From NCBI GenBank assembly GCA_964434165.1, contig CAYSUS010000037.1, positions 1 through 64,000 on the forward strand: a stretch of DNA of 64,000 nucleotides, read 5' to 3'. The notes beneath the pieces were generated by a model. That model worked only from the letters and a program-made list of their open reading frames with translations, was not told where the DNA came from and ran no database searches. Shown piece after piece: positions 8,818-17,635 of this stretch (positions are counted from its first letter, which is position 1; every line of letters begins with the position of its first letter). The translations under genes and the position numbers were made by a program. Origin of the DNA: CAYSUS01 sp964434165 (GTDB lineage: Bacteria; Planctomycetota; Planctomycetia; Pirellulales; Thermoguttaceae).

Positions 8818-8860
8818 TACGCGTTGGATCCGCATGGGCCACCATCCACCGGAGGCTGAC

Positions 8861-9292
8861 ATGAGACGAGCCGCAATCCTATCGTTGGCGTTTGCCGGTA
8901 GTCTGATGCTCGGTTCTTTCGCGCACGCCGACCTCGGAAACTGCCTTGTGCTGCGGCGGTGCCGCGGGCGAGTCGGGCCGGCGTGCGAGGAGGTCGTTTC
9001 CAAGTACCTCGACGAGGCCTACGCCGCCTCGCCCGAGTCCGACCGGGACATGGTGTTCCTGCTCGAGATCCACGGCAACGAGCCCGCGGGCTCCTATGCG
9101 GTTTCCGAAGTGAAGCTGGCCCTGGGAGACCACTGGACCCTCTCCGGCTACAAGCTCTCCGCTCCGGACGTCGAGGGAGTCCTCAACGGCGCCGTGGAGA
9201 TCAAGAAGGCCTTGGAGGCCGGGCGCATCGACGAGTTGAAGAGCGGACAGCGCAAGGGCTTTGTGGAAAAGCCACGCTACGAAGAGGAATAG
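8861..9292 (+). CDS. small secreted protein of unknown function
   Basis: A 143-residue product. The ATG at 8861 follows CCGGAGGCTGAC, giving a clear ribosome site. Residues 1-23 form a signal peptide (MRRAAILSLAFAGSLMLGSFAHA) with a cleavage site after AHA. The mature chain has three cysteines near its start (NCLVLRRCRGRVGPAC) and an acidic C-terminus ending PRYEEE. Nothing in it resembles a catalytic domain. It sits 82 bp before the pectate-lyase-like gene on the same strand, so co-transcription and a periplasmic role alongside that enzyme are possible but unproven. Confidence 0.65.
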   Translation: MRRAAILSLAFAGSLMLGSFAHADLGNCLVLRRCRGRVGPACEEVVSKYLDEAYAASPESDRDMVFLLEIHGNEPAGSYAVSEVKLALGDHWTLSGYKLSAPDVEGVLNGAVEIKKALEAGRIDELKSGQRKGFVEKPRYEEE

Positions 9293-9374
9293 GACCGACC
9301 GGCTGCGCCGCGCGAGTCGTCCAGCGCGGCATCCGCCTGGCAGGGCGGCGCCAACGCCAGAGAGGGAGAAGTCC

Positions 9375-10808
9375 ATGGCCCCTGCAGGAGTCCTTCTGCC
9401 CAGCGTGGTTCTCTCTTGGGCGCTGGCCGCCGCTCCCCTTCACGCCCAACAAGCCCCGTCCGACCTTCGAGGGCGCGCTTTGCGGGCGCTGAAGCAGGCA
9501 GCTTCGTACTACCGGCACGAAGTGGCCTCTCACGGCGGTTACGCCTATTACTACCGCGTCGATCTCGAGCAGCGGTGGGGCGAAGGTAGGGCCTCGCCGC
9601 ATACGATCTTCGTACAGCCGCCCGGCACGCCCACCGTGGGCATGGCCTACCTCAAGGCCCACGCCGCCACCGGCGACGACTTCTACCTCGAGGCGGCGCG
9701 CGAGGCGGCGCTCGCGCTGGTTCGTGGTCAATTGGAATCGGGCGGCTGGACGCAGGTCATCCATTTCGCGCGGCCCGCGCGGGGGCGCCTGGGCAAGTAT
9801 CGCAAGGGAAACGGGGGAAGCTGGAACGTCTCGTCGCTGGACGACGGGCAGACCCAGGCGGCGCTCCAGATGCTCATCCGCGCGGATCGCGCGCTGGGGC
9901 TCAAGGACGCGGAAATCCACGAAGCCGCGCTCTACGGGCTCGACGCCCTGCTCGAGGCCCAGTTCCCCAACGGAGCCTTCCCCCAGGGGTGGCGCGGGCC
10001 GGTCGAGCCGCACCCGGTGCTCAAGGCGCGTTTGCCCGACTACGACTGGCGGACCGAGGGACGGATCAAGAACTACTGGGACTGCTACACCCTGAACGAC
10101 AATCTTGCGGGCGACGTGGCCGATACGCTCATCACGGCGCACGAAGTGTACCAGAAGGAGGAATTTCGGACCGCGTTGGAGAGGCTCGGGGACTTCCTCA
10201 TTCTGGCCCAGATGCCCGAACCGCAGCCCGGCTGGTGCCAGCAGTACAACTACCAGATGTTCCCGATCTGGGCCCGCAAGTTCGAGCCGCCGGCCATCGC
10301 CGGGAGGGAGTCGCAGGACGTGATGGAGACGTTGATTCGCATCGCGCGCTACACGGGCGAGGAGAAGTACTTGCGGCCGCTTCCCCGGGCCTTGGTGTAT
10401 TTTCGCAAGTGCCTCCTGCCCGACGGCCGCCTGGCGCGCTATTACGAATTGCGGACGAACAAGCCGCTCTACATGACGGCCGGGTACGAGCTGACCTACG
10501 ACGACTCGGCCGTGCCGGGGCATTACGGCTGGAAGCAACCCTCGCGCTTGGAGCGGATCGCGAAAGCCCATGCGGCGGCGCGGCGCGGTGAAGACCCCGC
10601 GCCGTCCCCCTCCGCGCGGCAGATGGAGCAGGAGGTTCGCCGCATTCTCGGCGAGCTCGACAAAAAGGGGCGTTGGATCTCGACCCACGCGGGCGAGCGC
10701 CTGGTGGGCCAGCCGAAGTTCGAGCGCGGGTTCCGCTACCTCTCCAGCGCGGTGTTCAGCCGGAACGTGGCGGCGCTCAGTGAGTATCTCGCCCGCCCGG
10801 ACGAGTAG
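9375..10808 (+). CDS. secreted pectate lyase-like protein, PL10 type
   Basis: A 477-residue protein with signal peptide (1-25, ending LHAQQ); the start follows GAGGGAGAAGTCC. The body is an alpha/alpha-toroid style enzyme. It has the pattern GYPTP-like PPGTPTVGMAYLKAHAATG, GGWTQV, DDGQTQAALQML, FPNGAFPQGW, a long aromatic stretch, and the late signature WCQQYNYQMFPIWARKFEPPAIAGRES. This matches pectic acid lyases of family PL10, which cleave polygalacturonate by beta-elimination with calcium. The N-terminal third is somewhat divergent, so the substrate could be another uronate polymer. Location is probably periplasmic or extracellular. Together with the GH16, GH115-like and sulfatase genes it points to use of plant or algal polysaccharides. 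Confidence 0.8.
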   Translation: MAPAGVLLPSVVLSWALAAAPLHAQQAPSDLRGRALRALKQAASYYRHEVASHGGYAYYYRVDLEQRWGEGRASPHTIFVQPPGTPTVGMAYLKAHAATGDDFYLEAAREAALALVRGQLESGGWTQVIHFARPARGRLGKYRKGNGGSWNVSSLDDGQTQAALQMLIRADRALGLKDAEIHEAALYGLDALLEAQFPNGAFPQGWRGPVEPHPVLKARLPDYDWRTEGRIKNYWDCYTLNDNLAGDVADTLITAHEVYQKEEFRTALERLGDFLILAQMPEPQPGWCQQYNYQMFPIWARKFEPPAIAGRESQDVMETLIRIARYTGEEKYLRPLPRALVYFRKCLLPDGRLARYYELRTNKPLYMTAGYELTYDDSAVPGHYGWKQPSRLERIAKAHAAARRGEDPAPSPSARQMEQEVRRILGELDKKGRWISTHAGERLVGQPKFERGFRYLSSAVFSRNVAALSEYLARPDE

Positions 10809-11106
10809 CTGTCCGTATTCGTCGCGGCGGGCGCCGACTGCGAACGCTCCGGTGTGCCGACATTCGGGGTGTGCCTGATGCGATCGATCTGAACGTGCCG
10901 GATGGCCGAGCAGCCCGCCAGGGTCCTCCGCAAGCACGGCGCCCGTGTCGAGGTGATGGCCTGCGACGGCGGGCGCGGCGGGCGCGGCGGGCTGTACGAC
11001 CCCATGCGCGCGGGGAATCGAGTGGCTGGAGAAGCCGAACCGCGACCGTCGAGGAGCGGCCGCTCAGCGAGGTGCCTCCGGGTACGGAAGAGCCGGCTAT
11101 GGCCGT

Positions 11107-12099
11107 TCAGTTCGGCCCGCGGATGAACGCGGCCACTTCGTCGTCGTAGAACTGGCGGAGCCGGGCGTGGACCGTCTCGGAAAGCGGCGGCAGGTCCGAC
11201 GCCGCCGCGTTCTCGCGCGCCTGCTTGGGCCGCTTGGCGCCGGGGATCACGGTGGTGACGGCCTCGAAATCCAGGCACCACCGCAGCGCGAACTGGGTCA
11301 TGCTGGCGCCGTCGGGTACGAGCGGCTTGAGCTGGTCGGCCAGCTCCACGCCCTTCTCGAACGGCAGGCCGGCGAACGTCTCGCCCACGTTGAAGGCCCG
11401 GCCGTCCCGGTTGAACGAGCGGTGGTCGCGCTCGCCGAAGGTGCTCTCGGCCGTGAACTTCCCGCACAACAGGCCGCTGGCCAGCGGCAGGCGCACGATC
11501 AGGGCCACGTCCAAGGCCCGGGCACGCTCGAAGATCGCTTCCAGCGGCTTGCGGCGGAAGATGTTGAAGATGATCTGAAGCGCGCCCATCTCCGGCTGAT
11601 CGAGGCACACGTGGGCCTCTTCCATGGACTCGACGCTCGCGCCAAAGGCCCGGATCTTGCCCTGGCGCTTGGCCTCGCGGAGGTGCTCGAAGATCTCGCC
11701 CTGGCGCATCACCTCCAGCGGGATGCAGTGAGTCTGGGTGAGGTCGAGGGCCTCCAGGCCGAGCCGGGCCAGGGAGTCGTCGATGTGCTTGAAGACGACT
11801 TCGCGGGTGAAGTTCTTGGGCCAGCCCGGGTCGGGCCTCCGCCCCAGCTTGGTGGCCACGAAGAACCGGCCTCGGTCGCTCCGCTCCTGGAGGAAGCGGC
11901 CGATGAGCGTCTCGCTGCGGCCCATGCCGTAGATGTCGGCGGTGTCGATGAACGTCACCCCCGACTCGGCCGCCGCGCGCAGCGTCTCCAGGGCGTCGTC
12001 CTCGGAGACCGGACCCCACTCGGTGCCGCCGAGCTGCCAGGTGCCGATGCCGATCTCCGAGACCTCGCGGCCGGTCTGGCCGAAGCGCCTGGTTTTCAT
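11107..12099 (-). CDS. aldo/keto reductase
   Basis: A 330-residue TIM-barrel oxidoreductase. The catalytic tetrad of the superfamily is complete: Asp52, Tyr57, Lys84 and His124 (FIDTADIYGMGRSE, VATKLG, LTQTHCIPLE). The C-terminal NADPH-binding region is recognisable in TTVIPGAKRPKQARENAAA. Members reduce aldehydes, ketones or sugars in the cytoplasm; the substrate is not predictable. The stretch LTQTHCIPLEVMRQGEIFEHL groups it with the YajO/general-stress AKR branch rather than with sugar-specific forms. It is transcribed divergently from the MetE-like gene, with 525 bp between them. Confidence 0.92.
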   Translation of the reverse strand: MKTRRFGQTGREVSEIGIGTWQLGGTEWGPVSEDDALETLRAAAESGVTFIDTADIYGMGRSETLIGRFLQERSDRGRFFVATKLGRRPDPGWPKNFTREVVFKHIDDSLARLGLEALDLTQTHCIPLEVMRQGEIFEHLREAKRQGKIRAFGASVESMEEAHVCLDQPEMGALQIIFNIFRRKPLEAIFERARALDVALIVRLPLASGLLCGKFTAESTFGERDHRSFNRDGRAFNVGETFAGLPFEKGVELADQLKPLVPDGASMTQFALRWCLDFEAVTTVIPGAKRPKQARENAAASDLPPLSETVHARLRQFYDDEVAAFIRGPN

Positions 12100-12624
12100 C
12101 GACCCGGTCCTTTCCACTTCGAGGGATGGGTGCACGCCTCGGCACCGGGCTCCCTGGACGGGCTTCGTCGCTCGGAACACCGGCTCCCGACAGCCTAACG
12201 GAATTCCGCCGACGCACAAGGGACCGAAGCGTTCCTTCAGGGGGGTCGAGGTTAACACAGAATAGCCATGCACGATCCTGCTAGGGGGAAGGCGGCAGGT
12301 CGCTTTCGCGCGCAAGCTCGCCCCGCGGTCTGGAAACAGGGTACCGCGGGACCTGGCGTGGGCAGACCCCGCGTCCCCCCGATCGGGCGGCCACCCCCAC
12401 CAATCGGTTGCCCGGGGCCGTAGAATATCGCGCGGAAGAGCGACCGCGGAGAGTTTCGGGCGCGGCGGGGGATTGCCAGGCAGCGAGAAGCGCAGCGCAC
12501 GCATCGACGTCTTCTCGCCCCACTGGCCTGGACCTCCGGCGAGCATGCCCACGCGTTGCCGGGGGATGCAACCTGGACCTGTGCCTGACTCCCGACCCCC
12601 GATCCCTGACCCCGGAGCACGCCC
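12100..12624. other. divergent intergenic region
   Basis: There is no convincing gene between the divergent aldo/keto reductase and MetE-like genes. The last 40 bp before the latter is a C-rich low-complexity run of repeated cccgaccccc/cccgatccc/ctgacccc words. No operator or riboswitch was recognised. Confidence 0.6.
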
Positions 12625-13818
12625 ATGTTCACCGTGACCGCCGACCTGATGCTGCCCGCCACGATCACCGGCTCCTGGCCGCGCCCCCGCTGGTTCGACG
12701 TGAGCATGTGGGGCCGGCCCCTGGACACCTGCATGATGGACGTCCACTGGCGGGAGAAGTTCGCCGATGCCCTGGCCGTGGTGGTCAGCGAGCAGGAGCG
12801 AGCCGGGCTGGACGTCATCAGCCACGGCGACTTCCACTGCGACGAGGACTTCGCCGGGCGGAGCTGGCACCACTACCCGATCCAGCGCTGGGCCGGGCTG
12901 GAAGGCGACTACCTCCAGTCCGAGGCGACCCGCTCCGAATGGCTGAAGTATCCGCCGGGCACGCTTCTGAACGAGATCTATACGGGCTGGCGCTGGCCCC
13001 GGGTGGTCGATAGGATCGAGCATCGCCCGCTGGACTACGCCAAGCTGTGGCGCATGACCCAGGCCAAGGCCAAGAAGCCGGTCCGCTTCGGCACCTGCTG
13101 CTCCCAGGTGATGAGCCTGTTCCTCGACATCCACACCGACAAGTACAAGGACAAGCGCCAGGTGATCTGGGACCTGGCCGAGGCCATGAACAAGGAGCTT
13201 CTCGCCGTGCGCGACGCCGGCTGCAAGTGCATCCAGATCGAGGAGCCCTGCTTCCACTTCATGGCCAACACCTTCGGCAAGGACCACGACGAGGTGAAGT
13301 TCATGGTCGAGGCCTACAATCGCGAGGTCCAGGGCCTGGACGACGTGGAGATATGGATCCACACCTGCTGGGGCAACCCGAACATGCAGCGCGTGATGGA
13401 GGACACCAGCTACGCGGCCTCGCTGGAGATCTATCTCAACGAAGCCCGGGGCGACGTGTGGACCGTGGAGATGAAGGACCGCGGCTTCAAGGACATCGAG
13501 CTGTTCGAGCCGCTGAAGAACGACCTGTCCAAGAAGGTCGCCGTGGGCGTAGTCAGCCACCGCACGCTCCAGGCCGACCGGCCCGAGGACGTGGCCGCCG
13601 AGATCCGCCGCGCCCTCAAGTACATCCCGCCGGAGAGGCTGATCCTCACCAGCGACTGCGGTTTCGGGCGCCAGGGCTGCAACCGCGAGATCGCGTTCTA
13701 CAAGTCGAGTTCGATCGCCCAGGGCGCGAACATCGTGCGCCGGGAGCTGGGCCTGCCCACCACGTACGTGCCGGCGGCCGACCCGGCGCTTCAGATCGAT
13801 ATCGTGCCGAAGGCGTGA
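12625..13818 (+). CDS. MetE-like cobalamin-independent methyltransferase (UROD/MetE-fold)
   Basis: A 397-residue protein related to the C-terminal catalytic domain of cobalamin-independent methionine synthase; the N-terminal half of full MetE is absent. It begins with TITGSWPRP, the start of such barrels. It carries CKCIQIEEPCFHF and the zinc-ligand regions IHTCWGN (His246, Cys248) and LILTSDCGFG (Cys345), followed by a C-terminal helix. Short MetE homologues take a methyl group from methyl donors in archaea, or act on other thiols (for example coenzyme M transferases). The acceptor here could be homocysteine or another thiol. Cytoplasmic, no signal peptide. The short length rules out classic methyltetrahydrofolate-triglutamate use by MetE's two-domain mode. 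Confidence 0.85.
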   Translation: MFTVTADLMLPATITGSWPRPRWFDVSMWGRPLDTCMMDVHWREKFADALAVVVSEQERAGLDVISHGDFHCDEDFAGRSWHHYPIQRWAGLEGDYLQSEATRSEWLKYPPGTLLNEIYTGWRWPRVVDRIEHRPLDYAKLWRMTQAKAKKPVRFGTCCSQVMSLFLDIHTDKYKDKRQVIWDLAEAMNKELLAVRDAGCKCIQIEEPCFHFMANTFGKDHDEVKFMVEAYNREVQGLDDVEIWIHTCWGNPNMQRVMEDTSYAASLEIYLNEARGDVWTVEMKDRGFKDIELFEPLKNDLSKKVAVGVVSHRTLQADRPEDVAAEIRRALKYIPPERLILTSDCGFGRQGCNREIAFYKSSSIAQGANIVRRELGLPTTYVPAADPALQIDIVPKA

Positions 13819-14815
13819 GCGGTGCGCGTGCGGAGCGGCGCGAGACGTCGCCGGCGCTGAAGCGCCTTCCGGCTGCATCGGGGAGGGAGAAGGGGGCAGG
13901 CCCCCGAGGGTCCTGCATGGCCCGCAGGACTTCGGATCCCCGAGTGCCCCGGCGTCGTCGCGGGGCCCGCTGACGAGGCCTCGCCCGACTGGAGCGATCG
14001 GGCCGCCCGCACGGGCGGGCCTGTCCCGGTCGTGTCGGGTGCGCTGCCACCTCCGGACGGCGTGGCAGCCTGCGCCGCGGTGGATTCAGGCCCTCGACGC
14101 CGCCCCATCGGTTGCCCCGGCACCGTCCGCAGGATGAGGTCCTCCAGATCGCGGGGTATGCTTGCTGTACGGACTTGGGAATTCTCATCAAGTCCTAACG
14201 CGGGGCAGGTGCAGAAACCCTTCTGCGTTGACACACAGCTCTTCTCGATCTAGCATCATGGAATCATGTTCAGAGCCCTTCTTGCTTGCGCTGCGCTCAT
14301 TTGCCTCTCGGGGACGGTGCCGGGGGACGCCGCGTCGCAGGTCGTGCGCGACGGCCCAGCCGCGCTGGAGTGCGGCGCGCACCCCGTCGCGTCGTTGCAC
14401 GCGCGGCAACACGACGTGATGCCCGACCGGCGCGATCTGGCGGTCGCCGACGACTGCGGCATTCCTCGAGGTCCGGCGGTCCGCACGCGGATCGCGCCCC
14501 GGCCGGGGCGCGGCCGGACGCTCGGTCTCTCCCCGCGCCACGTCGCGATGACGCTTCAGTCGCAGCGGACGCGTCTTCAGCTCTAGTGGCATCTTCCCAA
14601 GCGCGGGTCATGTACCGGCACGCCCCGCGCCGCCTGCCGGGGGCCACATCGAAGGGCCCTCGGCGGAATCGGGGGAGGCCGAGCCGACGGCAACCCTCCC
14701 GCTCCGCGGTTCCGCGGGGCCGCCGACTGCAAGAGGAGCACCGCCGAAGCCGACCGCAGGCCACGGCGGGGCACACCGACCGGACTGAGAAGTACGCATC
14801 CTCGACGCCGCCCGC
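13819..14815. other. 997-bp stretch without a convincing gene
   Basis: Several frames are open but none shows family motifs, a strong ribosome site and normal composition together. A small hairpin (GGCGCT, GA, AGCGCC at 13853-13866) lies 35 nt after the MetE-like stop and may help terminate it. One small frame (14266-14586) is listed separately as doubtful. Confidence 0.55.
14266..14586 (+). CDS. doubtful small secreted protein
   Basis: A 106-residue frame starting ATG at 14266. Its first 23 residues (MFRALLACAALICLSGTVPGDA) make a textbook signal peptide. The remainder is arginine-rich and lacks recognisable structure, as expected of chance reading in G+C-rich DNA. There is no good ribosome site. 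I list it because a signal peptide is unusual in a chance frame, but it may well be noise. Confidence 0.25.
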   Translation: MFRALLACAALICLSGTVPGDAASQVVRDGPAALECGAHPVASLHARQHDVMPDRRDLAVADDCGIPRGPAVRTRIAPRPGRGRTLGLSPRHVAMTLQSQRTRLQL

Positions 14816-16258
14816 ATGTCCGCCGATCCCTTAGCCTCGCGCTTCTCCGACGAGCTGCCGGAGCCGGCCCCGCCCTTGATCGCGGGACCGGGCTGGGAGC
14901 GCGTGGCCGGCCGCATCGTGCCTTCCGCGTCGCCGCCCGAGGACTCGAAGCCGGCCTGGCACGACGCGCCAGAGTGCGAAGACGACGCGGACGCGGCCTA
15001 CGACGTGGGCGCCACCGTCGAGCGCATCAAGCGGGTGGTGGCCTCGGTGGAGCGCGAGCTGGTGGGATTCGGACCCCTGTTGGCCCAGGCGGTCTTCGCG
15101 CTGTTGACGCGCGAGAACCTCCTCCTTTTCAGCCCCGCCGGCACGGCCAAGACGCTGTTCGCCACCACGCTCTTCGGTCGCATCGCCGGGGCCCGCGTGT
15201 TCGACACCCAGATGTCCAAGGGCACGCTGGCCGAGGAGCTGTTCGGACCCGTGGACATCGAGAAGATGAAACGGGGCCGGGTGCTGCATGCCACGTCGGG
15301 CACGCTGGTCGATGCCGACCTGGCCTTCGTCGATGAGTTCTTCGACGCCAACGACATGGTGCTCCGCGCGCTCCTGGGCCTGTTCAACGAGCGCGTGTTC
15401 AAGAAGGGCTGCCAGATGGAGAAGGCCCGTCTGCACACGGGCATCGCCGCGGCCAACTACCTCCGCGCCACGGACGTGACCGAGGCCGTGCTCGACCGGT
15501 TCCTGTTCCGCGCCTACCTGGCGCCCGACTTCAGTCCCTTCACGCTCCTGGCGATCGACGAGGCGTTCGGGCGGCATTTCGGGCGCGCGGCGACGGTCGC
15601 GCCCCAAGAACGGATTCCGCTGCGCGAGATCGCCTTCCTGGCCGACGTGGCGAGGGGGCTCGTGCCCGACCAGCGGATCGCCGCCCGGCCGCACGTCTTG
15701 CTGATGAAGAACGCCGTGCTCAACCGCTACCGCGAGCTGCTCGACCAGTCGGGGGAGCCGAGACGGCGCAAGGCCGTGTACCTCAGCCCGCGGACCTACG
15801 CCAAGTCGCGGATCGTGCTCAACGCCGCGGCCCTGCTCCAGGGCCGCGGGGAGGTGACCATCGACGACCTCCACCAGCTCAAGTTCATGGCCACCACGAT
15901 CGGCGGGCCCGAGGAGCAGGCGCAGTGCTTCGACACCGCCCTGCGCGAGACCCTCACCCGCATCCGCCCCGCCGACCGCGAGAGCATCGACCAACTGGCC
16001 GCGGCGCACGAGCTGGCCGAGCAGATCATGGGCCGCGTGCGCCACGGCGAGGCGATCCGCGCCACGAGCTTTCTCCAGCGCCTGCTCCGCCTGTTCGGCC
16101 TGGTCAGCGACGGGCAGATCACCTTCGACCACGTGCGGCGCTACGTGGACGGCGTCGAGGCGCGCGACGAGCAGGTCAAGCAGCTCAAGCTGGGCGTGCT
16201 CAAGCGGCTTCAGGAGCTCACGCGTCGCGTGGACAGCCGCGAGGAGGTGCTGGGGTGA
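14816..16258 (+). CDS. MoxR-family AAA+ ATPase
   Basis: A 480-residue cytoplasmic AAA+ protein of the MoxR/RavA group. The Walker A motif is SPAGTAKT (106-113), with Ala in place of the more usual GxGK spacing but typical of this group. Walker B lies at LAFVDEFF near 170, followed by NDMVLRALLGLFNER and an arginine-bearing VLDRFLFR. An N-terminal extension of about 65 residues is acidic and proline-rich. The C-terminal third (ERIPLREIAFLADVARGL to the end) is the lid plus a long helical region, with a conserved-looking YLSPRTYAKS. MoxR proteins act as chaperones with a von Willebrand A partner, but no VWA gene is adjacent. The next gene converges on it. Confidence 0.88.
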   Translation: MSADPLASRFSDELPEPAPPLIAGPGWERVAGRIVPSASPPEDSKPAWHDAPECEDDADAAYDVGATVERIKRVVASVERELVGFGPLLAQAVFALLTRENLLLFSPAGTAKTLFATTLFGRIAGARVFDTQMSKGTLAEELFGPVDIEKMKRGRVLHATSGTLVDADLAFVDEFFDANDMVLRALLGLFNERVFKKGCQMEKARLHTGIAAANYLRATDVTEAVLDRFLFRAYLAPDFSPFTLLAIDEAFGRHFGRAATVAPQERIPLREIAFLADVARGLVPDQRIAARPHVLLMKNAVLNRYRELLDQSGEPRRRKAVYLSPRTYAKSRIVLNAAALLQGRGEVTIDDLHQLKFMATTIGGPEEQAQCFDTALRETLTRIRPADRESIDQLAAAHELAEQIMGRVRHGEAIRATSFLQRLLRLFGLVSDGQITFDHVRRYVDGVEARDEQVKQLKLGVLKRLQELTRRVDSREEVLG

Positions 16259-16272
16259 CGCGGTCCCGCGAC

Positions 16273-16303
16273 ACTTCCGAGGTCTCGAAGACTTTACAAG
16301 TCC
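16273..16303. repeat. dispersed small palindrome, copy 1 (degenerate)
   Basis: The segment acttccgaggtctcgaagac continues into tttacaagtcc. It matches the inverted-repeat family seen at 58905-58930 and 61203-61232 and lies 14 nt after the MoxR stop codon, between two convergent genes. This copy is less symmetrical than the one at 58905. Confidence 0.55.
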
Positions 16304-16313
16304 GGTCGGATTC

Positions 16314-16820
16314 TCATCCCCCGAAGGCCGTTCGGCCTTCCTCCAGGAGCCCGCGCGTGCCGGGGTCGAGCCACGTCTGGCGCACGGCCCATCCCATCCC
16401 GTGGCGCAGCCCCTCGTCGGCCAGGCGCGTGATCCGCTCGCCGCGGCGCGTCCTGGCCGCGGCGATGGCGGCCAGGTAGAGCACGGCGGCCACGTCGTCC
16501 GGAAGCGGACCTTCGGGGTCGCTGCGGCACTTCTTGGCGAAGTCCTTGACCAGGTCGAGCAGCTCCCGCGGCGGCTGCGCGTGGGAGAAAAGGTCGCCGA
16601 ACGTGCGCACCGGCGGGTCGAGCCCGGCATTGAGCTCGGCGAGCCACGCGCCCATGCCCGGCCGCATCGCGGCCAGGTCGCTCTCCAGCGGGGCCCGGAG
16701 CTGGTGCTCGAAGACCGCTTCCAGGTCACGCGCGTCCCAGTGGCTGAGGCCTTCGGTCTTCAGGTCCATCATCCGGGCGAGCAGGCTCTCGTCGCCCCGG
16801 GAAACCTCGCGTTCTGCCAC
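16314..16820 (-). CDS. small soluble protein of unknown function linked to ECF sigma factor
   Basis: A 168-residue, largely helical cytoplasmic protein with no recognised domain. It begins 4 nt after the stop codon of the ECF sigma factor upstream, so the two are almost certainly translated from one mRNA. Notable stretches are MDLKTEGLSHWDARDLEAVFEHQLRAPLESDL and LPDDVAAVLYLAAIAAARTRRGERI. There is no membrane segment, so it is not a classical membrane anti-sigma factor, and no ZAS zinc motif (HxxxCxxC) is present. It may regulate the sigma factor or act downstream of it; this is inference from position only. Confidence 0.65.
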   Translation of the reverse strand: MAEREVSRGDESLLARMMDLKTEGLSHWDARDLEAVFEHQLRAPLESDLAAMRPGMGAWLAELNAGLDPPVRTFGDLFSHAQPPRELLDLVKDFAKKCRSDPEGPLPDDVAAVLYLAAIAAARTRRGERITRLADEGLRHGMGWAVRQTWLDPGTRGLLEEGRTAFGG

Positions 16821-16824
16821 GTGG

Positions 16825-17574
16825 TCACCTTGCGCTGCGGGCCAGGATCTTCTGCAGTTCGTCGATCTCCGCCTCGACCTCGCCCTGGCCCGCGGCGTAC
16901 TCCGCGACGACCTCGCGGAGCGCGCGGGCGTACATCCGCTTGGCCGTGGTCAGGGCGTTGGAGGCCTGGGTGGGCGACTTGAAGCCGAACCGCTCGATCA
17001 GGTCGCGGTAATCCAACGGCTCGGCCCCTTGCAGCGAAGGCCGCACCACGCGGGCCTCGAACACGCCCCACAGATCGGCGCGGCCCGACTCGGCGCACTG
17101 CTGCTCCATCCGCGCCAGGGCCTGGTCGATGACCCCCCGGGCCCATTCGAAATCGAACACGTCGGACGGCCGGTCGTCGCACTCGGCCACGTCCGAGTGC
17201 TCGCCCATCGACACCAGCATCCCTTTGCCGGGCGTCCGCTTCTTGGCCCGCTGATCGCGGATCTGGTTGGCCACGAACCGGTCCAGCGCGGTCAGCAGGA
17301 ACGTGCGGAACTTGCCGAGGTTCTGATCCGCCTTGCCGATGAGCCCCTTTTCCACGATCTTCCCGGCCACGAACTCCTGGACGAAGTCCTCGGCCACCTC
17401 GGGGTTGAGACCCTTGCGATACACCAGGTGGGCCCGCAAAGCCGGCAGATAGCGCGAGAGCAGTTGCCCCAGGTCCTCGTTGCTCGCAGGGCCCGACTGG
17501 CGCCCAGCGCGCGCGACCAGCGACCACGCGGTCGTGGGAAAGCGGGCGGGCGGGCGCTCCGGCGGCTTGGGCAA
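16825..17574 (-). CDS. ECF-type RNA polymerase sigma factor, planctomycete type
   Basis: A 249-residue sigma-70-family protein. It opens with the PARFPTTAWSLVARAG segment characteristic of a sigma-factor group abundant in planctomycetes. Region 2 is visible in LLSRYLPALRAHLVYRKGLNPEVAEDFVQEFVAGKIVEKGLIGKADQN (residues about 40-90), with GKFRTFLLTALDRFVANQIRDQRAKKR as the promoter-melting helix. A region-4-like C-terminus follows. The start is a TTG at 17574 with CGGAG 8 nt upstream. It should direct RNA polymerase to a small regulon. It is preceded on the same strand by GH16 and esterase genes and followed 4 nt later by a small unknown gene, so this sigma factor may control polysaccharide use, though only gene order supports that. 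Confidence 0.85.
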   Translation of the reverse strand: MPKPPERPPARFPTTAWSLVARAGRQSGPASNEDLGQLLSRYLPALRAHLVYRKGLNPEVAEDFVQEFVAGKIVEKGLIGKADQNLGKFRTFLLTALDRFVANQIRDQRAKKRTPGKGMLVSMGEHSDVAECDDRPSDVFDFEWARGVIDQALARMEQQCAESGRADLWGVFEARVVRPSLQGAEPLDYRDLIERFGFKSPTQASNALTTAKRMYARALREVVAEYAAGQGEVEAEIDELQKILARSAR

Positions 17575-17635
17575 CGTCGGTGACTCCGGTTCTCTGTCTG
17601 GCCAGGATAGCCCGGACGGCGCAGGAGGGCAAGAC

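Noticed and set aside
10809..11106. Small open frames between the pectate lyase and aldo/keto reductase genes
   Set aside because: Two overlapping frames, none with a ribosome site or motif; treated as intergenic.
12252..13878. Upstream part of the long minus-strand open frame that continues into the aldo/keto reductase
   Set aside because: This part is antisense to the MetE-like gene and does not resemble any protein; only the part from 12099 is the reductase.
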